From Isoetes engelmannii (Eukaryota > Streptophyta > Lycopodiopsida > Isoetales > Isoetaceae): a stretch of 30,140 nt of DNA. The position numbers and the translations under genes are program-made. Under the pieces are notes generated by a model. The model was not told the origin of the DNA. It was given only the letters and a program-made list of their open reading frames with translations, and ran no database searches. Where the stretch lies: positions 1 to 30,140 of the forward strand of contig JAANSK020313707.1 in assembly GCA_011763485.2 (NCBI GenBank), in the 5' to 3' direction. Below, in pieces: positions 9,100-17,779 of this stretch (its first letter is position 1; each line of letters begins with the position of its first letter).

Positions 9100-9505
9100 C
9101 ACTAAGACCTAAAAGCAACTTTCTCGAGTACTTTCTCGATCATTTAGCCTTTTTATTGCATCTTGTATTATTTCCTTGAGTTTCTTATCGTTGCAACTCT
9201 TAAATCAAATTTTGGTTTTTTAATCCTGAAGGTCTTTCTCTTGAACGTTTCATCAATGCACGAGGTCAATTTCTCTGTTTTCCTTGTCATGTTGTTCTCC
9301 TCAAATATCTTCTCTCCTTTCAAAATAGAAATAAGAGAATATATTCGAGGGGAGCTATGTGACAAGAAAAGCACGGAAACTTAATTCCTGCATTGATGAG
9401 ACCTTCAGTGGAAGGGTGGTCAGGGTGCAAAATCTAAGGTTGGATTCCATGAGTGGCACTGATACTAAACTCAGGGAGATAATATTAAGATGCAATTAAA
9501 TGGCT
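9100..9505. repeat. Large imperfect fold-back inside the intron (left)
   Basis: The halves on either side of about 9325 are inverted copies of each other. CATTTAGCC-TTTTATTGCATCTTGTATTATTTCCTTGAGTTT pairs with the reverse complement of AAACTCAGGGAGATAATATTAAGATGCAATTAAATGG; CATCAATGCA and TGCATTGATG also pair, and TTTTCCTTGTCA pairs with TGACAAGAAAA. The right-arm intron has the same fold-back centred near 20625. No coding or terminal-repeat features were recognised. Confidence 0.65.
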
Positions 9506-9544
9506 AGATGCACGATCCATACTCGAGGGGATGCTAGTGGAGGT

Positions 9545-9762
9545 AGTCTCCATGAACACCGAAATCGACTCTTTGGCATTCAATCTGGACTCGGGATCAA
9601 GAATGAAGGCCAAAGTACTAGTTCGGTTGCGGATAGCGGACCGCAATCTGCTTCTAAACCAATACCTTGGCCTTCATTTTCGACTCGCGAGTCAAAAAAG
9701 AATGCATAAGAGTCGATTTCGGTGTTCATGGAGACTTTCTCGACTCGCGAGTCGAGAAAGTC
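9545..9762. repeat. Inverted repeat with two palindrome cores next to exon 3
   Basis: GTCTCCATGAACACCGAAAT (from 9548) recurs inverted at about 9714-9735 as ATTTCGGTGTTCATGGAGAC. AATGAAGGCCAAAGTA recurs inverted near 9667. Palindrome cores lie at about 9678-9702 (right half degenerate) and 9736-9760 (perfect). The unit ends only about 70 bp before the exon 3 acceptor. Confidence 0.75.
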
Positions 9763-9829
9763 CCATCTTTATCTTTTATTGTTAGGTTGTACTGTCTTCG
9801 ATATTCTAACTCGAATTCTATTTCCACAG

Positions 9830-11449
9830 CCCATACCCCGATCAGATAATCCATGCCAGACAGCAATGGAAGGCACTGGACTGTCCGCAACGACCTAAAG
9901 GCAACAGGGCCCCATCAGAGCAATGGAAAGTGTTCGAGAGCCTGTGCAGGTACGTTCTCCTAGAGGGTCAACAACAAGATGATGCTGATGAGGACGAAGG
10001 AAAGAAGAAAACTAGAAAAGTGAGAGAATGTCTGTCTGATCAGTATGACCTAATCTTGTGTAATGAAGATGTCTGGCAAGGTTGGAAAGATATCTGGTCT
10101 GCATGGCAAAAGGGTTTGTTGAAGGATAGTAACGGTGAGCTGCCTCAGAAGCCAGATCCAAAATTGTTTGAAAAGGCCTTCATGAAGAGGATAATGGGTC
10201 TGACAGATGAAGAGACAAAAGAACTATAGAGCAAAATACTTGATGGCACCATCTTGCTCAGAAAAATGAGGTCCTCCAAGTTGCAGGATGCAAAGGATTA
10301 TGCCATTGTTCTGAAAAGGAATCGTGCACTGCAAGAAGGCATCTCGGAATTCTGCAATGTGGCTTGTCATGAAGAAAAAAATTTTGAGCACTACAAAGAT
10401 ATTTGCAAGCTTGATGATGAGGCCATGAAAGAGTTGAGGCGACTCTGCACATCATACGTAACAATAAAGCTTAAGCGGAATGTCAAGACAGAGGCATTCC
10501 CAGAACGTGCTCAAGCACTTCTTAAGAGAAGGCTGGGTTTTGGTGAGGTGTTATTCAATGCAGATTCAAGCACCCCACCTTACATGGTCACCTTGGGTCA
10601 CAAAGGGTTTGGTGGACTAGAGTTAGGTCCTGGACCAGTGGCCTTGTTCGTCATCAACATGATCGAAGACCCGACCCTCTTCTATGACAAGGCGGATCTG
10701 GATCAGTGGTCGAAGACCTGTGTCGACATGACAGTGCTTGAGACATTCAGCTATCTTGTCTTCTGTATGCCGGGCAAGCAAACTTTTGCCGTGACCCAAT
10801 GGGCAGATGACCTTAACTACAACAAGAGGATACTTTTTTCCATATACGAGATCGACACAGAGTGCAAAGTGGGTCTACCTAGGACATCAAGCTTTGCCAA
10901 CATTGTCTTGGTTTTGGTGTCTAGGTGTCCCAATGGTGATTTGGAGAAGTGTTGGAATGATAAAAATATATACATCAACAAGTTTATGGTCTCCAATGAG
11001 AATTTGGATGCATGGAAGGGAAGAAAGTTTATGGAGAATGTGCCATCCTGGGGGAAGATCAGCACTGATGGAACCTCAGGTCCAATACATAAAATTTCGA
11101 TCCGGCCGAGGTGCATCAAGTACTTCATCACAAGCCTGGTCGAAGAAGGTCAGATATTGTGTGAATGCTACATGAATGGACTTTTCTCTCAGGGCGCCAA
11201 GTTGCTTGGCCTGAAACCCATTTCTATTGTTGGTGACAAGGCCCTCATTGACCCTATCAAGACATACATGGATGCATTGCATGACCATTTCCAGAAGAAA
11301 AGGAAAGAACCGGCCCATGAAGAAGACGAGAGGTCTGTTGAATCCTCAGAGAATGATAAGAGTGAGGACGAGACCGAGGACTCTAACGGCAATCCTAAGG
11401 GCATGACCGAGGAGGCAGCCGAGGAACTTATTGGGAAATTCATGAACAG
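9830..11449 (+). CDS. Exon 3 of fusion gene: DNA-methyltransferase-like domain
   Basis: The exon runs from TTTCCACAG|C to AACAG|GTTAGC. The N-terminal half (PYPDQIIHARQQWKALD..., an acidic Lys-rich loop, then a helical region ELRRLCTSYVTIKLKRNVK) is unassigned. The C-terminal half fits a permuted beta-class amino-methyltransferase. FNADSSTPPYMVTLGHKGFG stands where DPPY (motif IV) should be. It is followed by a helix-strand pair, DLDQWSKTCVDMTVLETFSY-LVFCMPGKQ. Then IRPRCIKYFITSLVEEGQIL and ECYMNGLFSQGAKLLGL-PISIVGD match the K-P, F-G-G and LGR-IGIE segments of motifs X and I. Catalytic Asp/Asn of DPPY and the Gly-rich loop are both altered, so it may be inactive or divergent. There is one in-frame stop in this copy. 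An acidic, Ser-rich tail precedes the exon end. Confidence 0.55.
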
Positions 11450-11687
11450 GTTAGCACATTTCTAAGTTCAAAGCAAGTTTTCATTTTTGGCCTAGGGATG
11501 TTCTCGACTCGCGAGTCGAGAACATCCGTAGGCCAACTAGGTTTTCTATTTGTTTCTATTTTTTCGTCAGACGGAAAAATAGAAACAAATTTGGTGTAGA
11601 TTTAAACCTTCTCGACTCGTGAGTCGAGTAAGCCATCTGACGCTTGCGATTGCTTACCACCGTTTCTCACTTTTTTGTGTAATGCAG
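11450..11687. repeat. Intron 3 with stacked palindromes (left)
   Basis: Two palindromes and a third hairpin fill this 238-bp intron. GTTCTCGACTCGCGAGTCG sits at the centre of a palindrome of about 48 bp (11488-11535) with TTGGCCTA / TAGGCCAA ends. TTTGTTTCTATTTTTTCGTC pairs with GACGGAAAAATAGAAACAAA (about 11549-11592). A CTTCTCGACTCGTGAGTCG core lies at 11610-11632. The flanks differ from those of the intron 2 palindromes although the core is the same. Confidence 0.85.
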
Positions 11688-12528
11688 CGATCTTCACCAC
11701 GAACGGTTGTCTTTGAGTTCCTTAAGCAAAGATTCAACAGAGAGTGAAAGGGACGGGAAGTCTGAAACTGGTGATAATGCGGACTCTCGGATGGAAGTGG
11801 ACCCATTTCATATCCCAGGTCTGGATCCCGACTCGGAATTATTGATAGCGCCAGGTCCACACTGGGATCCATCAGGCCCGACCAAGCTTGTGATTTTCGA
11901 CATCAACGGAGTCCTGGCAGCTGTGTACCAAGATGGATCAGTCCCAGACCTCAACACCACCCAGCATTTTAGGAAAGCAATGAATAAGGTTGTCTACATC
12001 AGGCCACAGGCAAAGGAAGTTGTTCAGTGGTGCTTGGATCGGGGATTTGAGGTGGCCATTTGGAGTGGCATGGCCAAGAAAAACATCATAAATCTTATCT
12101 CGCTCATTGGCCTTCCAGCACTGAAGCTCAAGTTCGTCTGGGGTGCTGAACAGCTGCCAGACCTGGGTTTGGACATCATGAAGGGAAAACCAGTGAGAGT
12201 GAAGAAGCTGACAGCTGTCTATGAGATGTTTCAGGATTTCGGCAAGCACAACACCGTCATCATTGACGATAGTCCTTACAAGTGTTATCACAATGGAGAA
12301 AACCTTATAGTTGCTCCCACATATACGCCAAATGATTTCCAAACGGATAGGTGGTTCGCAGAAGGATTGGTGCCAGTGTTAGCCGAGTGCCGGTACTCTA
12401 CACTTGTCACAGATGTTTTGCGGATACATCCAGAACTCCAACTAGTGGATGACGAAAACAGTGCCATCATGAAAGCAATGGACGCCAGACTCTACAGTGA
12501 AGAACCAGATACAATAGATGTGGATTGA
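11688..12528 (+). CDS. Exon 4 of fusion gene: FCP1/NIF-like HAD phosphatase domain
   Basis: The exon follows GTAATGCAG and joins exon 3 in frame as N-S-D-L-H-H-E-R. A Ser/acidic linker precedes the HAD domain. Motif I is KLVIFDINGVLAAVY, with the nucleophile Asp kept and the second Asp replaced by Asn as in many plant FCP1-like proteins. Motif II is AIWSGMAKKN. A Lys-rich GKPVRVKKL stands for motif III. Motif IV is TVIIDDSPYKCYHNGENLIV. The C-terminal LVPVLAECRYSTLVTDVLR also fits this family. FCP1/SCP enzymes remove phosphate from Ser/Thr, classically on the RNA polymerase II tail. The motif set suggests an active fold, but substrate is unknown. The frame ends in IDVD-stop, and the right copy ends in GADL-stop at the same place. 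Confidence 0.8.
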
Positions 12529-12606
12529 TGTGTGGGTCTCGACTTTTCTACATGATGTTGTGAATGATGTATGCAATCTGCAATTGTATGTCGCTAACTG
12601 ATTGCC

Positions 12607-13104
12607 ATGTTCCTTGCAGACCTGGGTCGCTCGGGTACTCGAGAAAACATCTCACGACGACGGCGACGGCGACGACTACAGAGACATTTAGCGGCGACAC
12701 GTGGTTTGGGAACTCAGGACAACATCTTGCCGGGCCTATGGGGTACATTGAATCGACTGCGCAGGCATTATGAAAAGGAGAATGATCCTCTGCTGAAAGA
12801 AGTTTGGGAGCCATTAAGGGTTTTGGATGCCCTTGTGCACGTTCATGGACACTGGGGAAGAAGTGTATATGACTCGGACTCATACGAATGGAATCGACAA
12901 CAAGGATTAGAAATTGGCTGGACGAACCAACCCATCACTCCAGAAGCACCTCCTCGTGAGGCCTTTCACAAACTTCATGTTGCGCCAAAGGCCTGGTATA
13001 AGAGGGAGTCGGCGGCAAACGTCCAACCAATAAGGTGGTCCGTGCCCGATGCAGACGTCACGAAGGTCGTCCGGCGGCCGCCATGGTCCTTGAAGCCACT
13101 GTAA
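12607..13104 (+). CDS. Conserved tail frame of unknown function (left copy)
   Basis: A 165-codon frame starts ATGTTCCTTGCAGACCTGGG; the CAG inside it could also be an acceptor that would make it a 3' exon of the fusion gene. The C-terminal two thirds (ENDPLLKEVWEPLRVLDALV, HVHGHWGRSV, QGLEIGWTNQPITPEAPPRE, PPWSLKPL) is matched by the right arm (18277-17780) with mostly conservative changes, so it is under protein-level constraint. Between the start and that region the two arms differ in frame. A WFGNSGQHLAGPMGYI segment in the other frame here corresponds to WFGYSGQHLAGLMGYV on the right, so one copy is shifted. The family is unknown and I see no membrane segment. It ends right before poly(A) signals. 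Confidence 0.55.
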   Translation: MFLADLGRSGTRENISRRRRRRRLQRHLAATRGLGTQDNILPGLWGTLNRLRRHYEKENDPLLKEVWEPLRVLDALVHVHGHWGRSVYDSDSYEWNRQQGLEIGWTNQPITPEAPPREAFHKLHVAPKAWYKRESAANVQPIRWSVPDADVTKVVRRPPWSLKPL

Positions 13105-13140
13105 AATAAATTTTGTACTTAAATAAAAAGTGTTTTTATA
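13105..13140 (+). terminator. Polyadenylation signals after the tail frame
   Basis: AATAAA occurs at 13105-13110 and 13122-13127, just after the stop, followed by a T-rich stretch. The right arm keeps both signals in the matching place (about 17755-17778, minus). Confidence 0.5.
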
Positions 13141-13735
13141 TTTTTATTTTGATCGCCACCTTACTTTTGGCGCTGTCTACACTGTAAATCATTTTTTTTA
13201 CTTGAATAAATAGTAATTTTCTTTCATGTTTCTGAATGTACTTATGCTGCATTGCATTGCAAACCAAACAAAACGAATGCAAGGAGTGCAATGAATGCCG
13301 TCATTCATATTTTTGGTTAAAAAAAAACCCATAATTGTTCATGCCACCACAAGAAAGTGGGGAAATGGGAATGGTCTTTCTCGACTCGCGAGTCGAGAAA
13401 GTGGCTTACCCCCCCAAGAATGCGGTTCATAGTGTGCTTGGACGTTGCCTCCATAGTGTGCTTGGACGTTGCCTCCAAGCCAAAAAAGCGCGGGTACTCA
13501 ATGTATATGCTTGTCATAGTTTTTTTACTTGAATAAAAAGTATCTTTATTTCATCGCCACCTTATCTTTGGCAATCTGTTCAGACTATTTTTTAATGTAA
13601 TTATTCTGTTTTGCATTGCAAACCAAACAAATTGATTGCACCAAGACAACCTAATTTTTCCTTTAGCACACTCGGTATGGACTGAATCGGGAGCACTGAA
13701 TGCTGTCAGGCATTTTTTTGGTTAAAAAATGCCCG
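13141..13735. repeat. Direct duplication of the 3' segment with a palindrome between (left)
   Basis: 13146-13330 and 13528-13735 are related: both have ATCGCCACCTTA-TTTGGC, TTGCATTGCAAACCAAACAAA, a GAATGC(C/T)GTCA segment and a GGTTAAAAAA tail. Between them lie a perfect CTTTCTCGACTCGCGAG palindrome (13376-13401) and a short tandem copy of TAGTGTGCTTGGACGTTGCCTC (13430-13475). The right arm has only one full unit plus a partial one, so the duplication is left-specific or was lost on the right. No gene is seen. Confidence 0.6.
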
Positions 13736-13783
13736 TGCTGAAGAAAAATGGGAACGACATGCGTCCCACTTTTCCCAAATGGA
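13680..13783 (+). repeat. Inner end of left arm, hairpin-rich terminus
   Basis: Homology between arms stops at CCCAAATG (13783). The last 100 bp hold two small hairpins: GGCATTTTTTTGGTTAAAAA-type at about 13710-13734, and GGGAACGACATGCGTCCC at about 13751-13768. The right arm ends in the same order (17438 onward, CATTTGGTAAAAGTGGGACG). This may be the element's terminus, but no second terminus is visible for comparison. Confidence 0.45.
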
Positions 13784-15055
13784 GCTTAATATAGACAAAG
13801 TGAATAGCTTACTGGTGCAAAAGGAAATTTGCGATCCACAAGTAAGCCTTTCACAAAAACAACTGAACAGCCTAATACCTAAAAACAATAATACCTTAAA
13901 CAAAATTTGCATACAAAAACATAGGCAGTTGGGTAGTGTCGTACTCCTTGGCGACTTCAATGCACAGACAGGAGTGGAGCAGCCCATGAGACTTGACCCT
14001 TTGGCTCAGGATGTATTACAGCCCGCGGAGGCGGCTTGGCCACAAACATCAGATGATAGTCAGGTTGGCAGGCAGTTGCTTCTGCTATGCGCTATGTGCA
14101 GAAGGCCTTCTTAGCACGGGCACTCGGAGTGAAATCCACGGTCCCATATCAAATTCTGCTGCAGGAGACAGGTTTCTTGCCACTTCAGCGAGCAGCCCTT
14201 GATAGACACATCGTCTATTTCCAAAAGGTGGTAAATATGGGTGATGATCGTCTGCCGCACTTGGCTTATGCAGTAGCAATGGGCCCACAACGACTCAAGA
14301 ACTGTTGGAAGGATAAAAAAGTGCAGTGGCTAGCTAGATGGAATGTCCAAGAGCACATGTGCATCCATGTAGAAACAGAGGCAGATCGCGACAACCTGAG
14401 ACATTACCTTGACACTTGTTTCTTTAGCAAGCTTTGGGATCCCAGGGCCCTAGAGCAAGTTAAAACAATACATTACAAGCAGCACATAAACCCCACTTTA
14501 GAACGAGGGCCACAGCGCTACCTACGTTCACATCTGCCCATGAAAAAACGTAGGCATATCGCCTCCATTCGCACAGGTGCCCACCATCTCCGGATTGAGA
14601 CAGGTAGATGGATTGGGGAGCCACGCCATGATAGGGTTTGTCAGTGCTGCCAGACGGGAGATGTTGAGGATGAGCGTCACACTTTCCAGAGATGTCCGGC
14701 GTATGATCAGATTCGGACACGCTATGCTCAGTTGATTAGACCTAATGAACCACTACACATGTACGGGGCACGATTTCGGTGCGCTCACTCGGATCATACA
14801 TTCAGGAAGTATTGGACTTGAGGGCTCAGATATGCCCCCAGGCAACCATTAATTGGTGTATATACTCCATAATGTATATCTGTACAGCTTGTCAGCAGTC
14901 TTATTGCTGCCACAATTTTTTCCTCGAAAACCCTTCGGGGCGGGGGTTTTTTAATCCGGGCAGTAATGTGACTGCTGCACTTTTTGTATTGGGTCCCATA
15001 GGCCGATTGGTCTCCGTGGACGATAAAAACAATTCTATTCTATTCTATTCTATAT
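13784..15055 (+). mobile_element. Internally deleted non-LTR retrotransposon (LINE)
   Basis: The 5' part encodes an AP-endonuclease-like strand, GSVVLLGDFNAQTG (near 13935-13980). This is followed almost at once by the C-terminal region of a LINE ORF2 (14087-14821): LGVKSTVPYQILLQETGFL, HLAYAVAMG, and a terminal zinc-knuckle, CQCCQTGDVEDERHTFQRCP. The entire reverse transcriptase core is missing, so the copy is internally deleted by several kilobases compared with a full element. The 3' part (14822-15032) has no ORF and contains a GC-rich hairpin, and it ends in four TTCTA repeats (15033-15053), a microsatellite tail typical of some LINE clades. A frame change occurs near 14090-14110. It lies in the spacer and has no counterpart in the arms. 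Confidence 0.75.
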
Positions 15056-16845
15056 AAGACAAAATAATTAACAACACAAACCTAACATTACAGAAAACGT
15101 TGTTAAGCAAAAATGCCAAATTGTAGAGCAATTCCATTACGTGAAAAGTGTGAGGGAGCAAAACAAAACACAAAAAAGTGTAGAAAGCTTACTCTAAAGC
15201 CATCAGCAAGCTCCTTGTTCAACATTAATCTTTATCATAATGAATGGGCATCCTTTACAAACCACATAGTAAAAACTATGGAGGTTTGTGTGGTCTGTGG
15301 AAAATGACGATACCGCAACACAGAAAGAAACATTAATGTTTTGCAGCAACTGTCTTGAGATAGTCCACCATATGGATTGTACAACCCATACCTACATTTT
15401 TTCTTGGACCAAGGACAAACATATATCACCCTAATTTGCAATAACTGCAACCTTAAAAACATGCAATGCCCCTATGTTTCTTCGTTCTCACCAATCTACA
15501 TCAAAGACATATTACGTGTGTCCATGGTCTATAGTCAAATGATGTCACTAATTGACATCTATGCCCACGTTCAAAAGAGAATAAGGACATTCACATGCGG
15601 CCTTCAACAACAAAGAAGCCTGCTTGACAACCCACTAATGAGCTGGGAAGATACCCCAGTCAACAATGACGAATCAAATCGCCAGAACTGTGTTGATCGC
15701 ATATTGCAATACCTTCTATGCCACAACAAGGACGTTGAGCAATACAAAACCTTGTATGAAATGCCAAACCCATCAACTGGACTATGCATACTGTCCCGAG
15801 ATGCAATCAACAACATCATAGTCCATAAAGGCAACAGTGGAGCCTACTAAAACATGGAAGATGCCAATACATTCAGGCTTCCAATTCTAGAAGATGTAAT
15901 ACCATTCGGCATTGAAGGTACCTATTCCTCAAACAAAATGTACAGCTACCCAACCCTAATTCAAAGAGAGCCCCCACAATCGAAAACTGGTCAAACAAGC
16001 ACACTAAACATAGTGTCCCTTGGTCATGGAAGAATTGAACAACAGGCCAATGGACCAAACCTAGAGATGTGTTTGTTCCCTTTCTTGTTTCCACACGCTG
16101 AAGGGGAATACACAGGCAAAGATGAGGTATACACGTACTTAAAATTTAGGATCAGTTGTTTTTTCTCAATCTACACATTATACAAGCCTTATCTGATGAT
16201 AATGTATCAACTATGACAAGCAACACTGATAGCAAACTCCTTGAATAGATGTTACCTAGAACATGACATATGCAAATACAAAAGAGAGAATCCTACTGCA
16301 AGTGAAGTTGAATGGCTGACACGTCATCAATTTCATTGTACACAAAACCATCCCAAACTCACCCCAATGGCATAGAAAACACCTCAAAGACTTGCTTGCC
16401 ATGGTAGATACATGGATTCCCAGTTTCTTCCTGACGTTAACCGCAGATGAAACCTCAATATAGAAATCGAGGATATAGAGGCCATATAGTGAAGCAAATA
16501 GACGAGTCACTATCTTGGAAAGATTGCCCTGTAGAATGTGCCCTATTGTTTTGCAACAGATTGGAAATCTTCATGAAGAAATACATCCTCAATTAGAATG
16601 GAATCCTTGGAAGAGTTGATCACTATGTACTAGGATATGAAATCCAAAATTGGCATTCAGTGCATGCTCATATCTTACTATGGGTAGCGTCTACAGATGT
16701 TGATCGTGTGACAAACAAAATTTATGCCTTCATACCAGCTACCAGTAAAAATGTGCATGAACAACAACTGCACAATCTTATTAGGCAAAAACAAATGCAA
16801 AAGAGTGTTCAGTTAGTAGCATGTTGGCATGGCCTAGCTTGACAA
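15056..16845 (+). mobile_element. Helitron Rep N-terminal region, decayed
   Basis: Broken frames run in order along the plus strand. A Cys-containing start (about 15113-15303) has CVVCGK. Next comes 15377-15850, with CVDRILQYLLCHNKDVEQYK. Then 15854-16216 has ILEDVIPFGIEGTYSSNKMY, IVSLGHGRIEQQANGPNLEM and the hallmark FPFLFPHAEGEYTG. Further on are LSWKDCPVECALLFCNRLEI and the HAHILLWVASTD segment (16660-16842), ending near HNLIRQKQMQKSVQ. This is the order of the Helitron-like N-terminal domain of plant rolling-circle transposons. There are several in-frame stops and shifts. The Rep catalytic HUH and helicase parts are absent, so it is a 5' fragment only. No Helitron termini were recognised. 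Confidence 0.75.
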
Positions 16846-16859
16846 GGTACTTATGAAAA

Positions 16860-17350
16860 GTATTTCATACCTGCAGCTTTGCTAGCTAATCTCTTGGATT
16901 TGGAGGGTTTGTATTCAACTCCCCATTGACTTGCTTCAATTTTAGCTATGGTATCCTCAGTAATGACAACTTGGGCCTTACCGAGTGTTGCAAAGAAAGA
17001 TGTCTATCTTGAAACACTATCTTTTTTAATCTGCACATATTTGATAAAAACAGATTTTTTATACGTACGCTTTAGGTAAGTTATTGCCAAAGTGAATAGG
17101 ATGTTAAAGAGGGATATAAATCCAACCAAAGCTGCAACTAATATCCAGTACAAGTATCCCCTATAATGTAAACTTTGTTGCTTCAATGTTGTTACTCCAA
17201 TGTTTGTGGTTCCCTGTAGATAATGAACAAAATCAATTTTTTGACAATTTACTATCAATATTAGCCATCACTTTGAGCTGCTCATACCTTGTGCCGATGT
17301 GGTGCGAGCATCTCATTCAGAGCGATAGCTGTCTCAGCATATGTGAGCAG
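16860..17350 (-). pseudogene. PDR/ABCG transporter C-terminal fragment
   Basis: Read on the minus strand, three pieces match the last membrane region of plant full-size ABCG (PDR) transporters. The first, YAETAIALNEMLAPHRHK (17342-17289), ends at a GTATGAGC donor. The second, after a CTACAG acceptor, is GTTNIGVTTLKQQSLHYRGY followed by LYWILVAALVGFISLFNILF and TLAITYLK (17213-17069). The third is LGKAQVVITEDTIAKIEASQ (about 16990-16930), which fits the conserved post-membrane KPQAVI-EE stretch. Introns are present, so this is a DNA-level piece of a host gene, not a processed copy. Upstream transporter domains are missing. It adjoins the Helitron fragment, which could have captured it. From 17351 to 17437 I see nothing. 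Confidence 0.7.
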
Positions 17351-17437
17351 GGAATAAATTACTAATCTTATATTTTAGATTAGCTAGATTAGCTTTGGCT
17401 GTTCTAGCCCAAAATGTACAAGAAGTCGCATTTGGTA

Positions 17438-17770
17438 AAAGTGGGACGCATGGCGTTCCCATTTTTCTTGAGCACGGGATTTTTTTAACCAGAAAAGATG
17501 CCTAACGGCATTCAGTGCGACTAGTTCAGTCGATACCAAGTGTGCTTAAGGAAAAATTAGGTTGTCTCGGTGCAATCAATTTGTTTGGTTTGTAAGGCAA
17601 AACAGCATAATTACATTCAAAAACAGTCTAAACATAGTGCGAAAGGCAAGGTGGCGATGAAATAAAAATATTTTTTATTCAAGTAAAAAAATGATTTACA
17701 GTGTAGTCAGAGTGCCAAAGGTAAGGTTGCGATGAAATAAAAATATATAAACACTTTTTATTCAAGTACA
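17438..17770 (-). repeat. Inner end and 3' flank of right arm
   Basis: CATTTGGTAAAAGTGGGACG (17438 on) mirrors the left arm's inner end. GGGACGCATGGCGTTCCC and an imperfect GGGATTTTTTTAACCAGAAA hairpin are kept. Further in, GTGGCGATGAAATAAAAATA occurs with a partial second copy, and then come the inverted AATAAA signals of the tail frame. Confidence 0.5.
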
Positions 17771-17779
17771 AAATTTATT

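Larger units (their letters stand above)
7106..12528 (+). pseudogene. ParB-like / DNA-methyltransferase-like / FCP1-HAD phosphatase fusion gene (left copy)
   Basis: Four exons join in a single frame: 7106-7184, 7272-8403, 9830-11449 and 11688-12528, with GT-AG borders. The total is 3,672 nt, 1,223 codons plus stop. Predicted order: a Lys-rich start (1-26); an unassigned N-terminal region; an acidic Asp run (about 216-235); a ParB/sulfiredoxin-like domain (about 280-385, DGQHS at about 344); a linker; a beta-class DNA-methyltransferase-like domain (about 600-880); an acidic linker (about 900-925); and an FCP1-like HAD phosphatase domain (about 1010-1190). ParB-methyltransferase pairs are common in phages and bacteria; the added plant-type phosphatase is unusual. 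Exon 3 of this copy has one in-frame stop about 130 codons into the exon (residue about 537), where the right arm reads Gln. Expressed relatives may exist elsewhere in the genome. The ORF could alternatively be two genes, but three successive phase-2 or phase-1 junctions all match, which favours one. Confidence 0.7.
1..13783. mobile_element. Left arm of giant inverted repeat (undescribed cargo-bearing element copy)
   Basis: From about 1147 inward, this stretch matches the reverse complement of 17438-30060 in the same gene order. The left copy also continues past 1147 to the window edge, so its outer terminus is not visible. The inner limit of homology is at about 13783, just after a small hairpin-rich segment. 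Genes in the arm are a transposase (minus), a coiled-coil gene (plus), a DUF8039-like gene (minus), the ParB-MTase-HAD fusion gene (plus) and a tail frame (plus). The arms differ by scattered substitutions and indels but keep exon lengths and splice sites, which points to an old duplication or two independent insertions. Treating it as a mobile element rests on the transposase and the repeated cassette; target-site duplications cannot be tested here. Confidence 0.75.
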
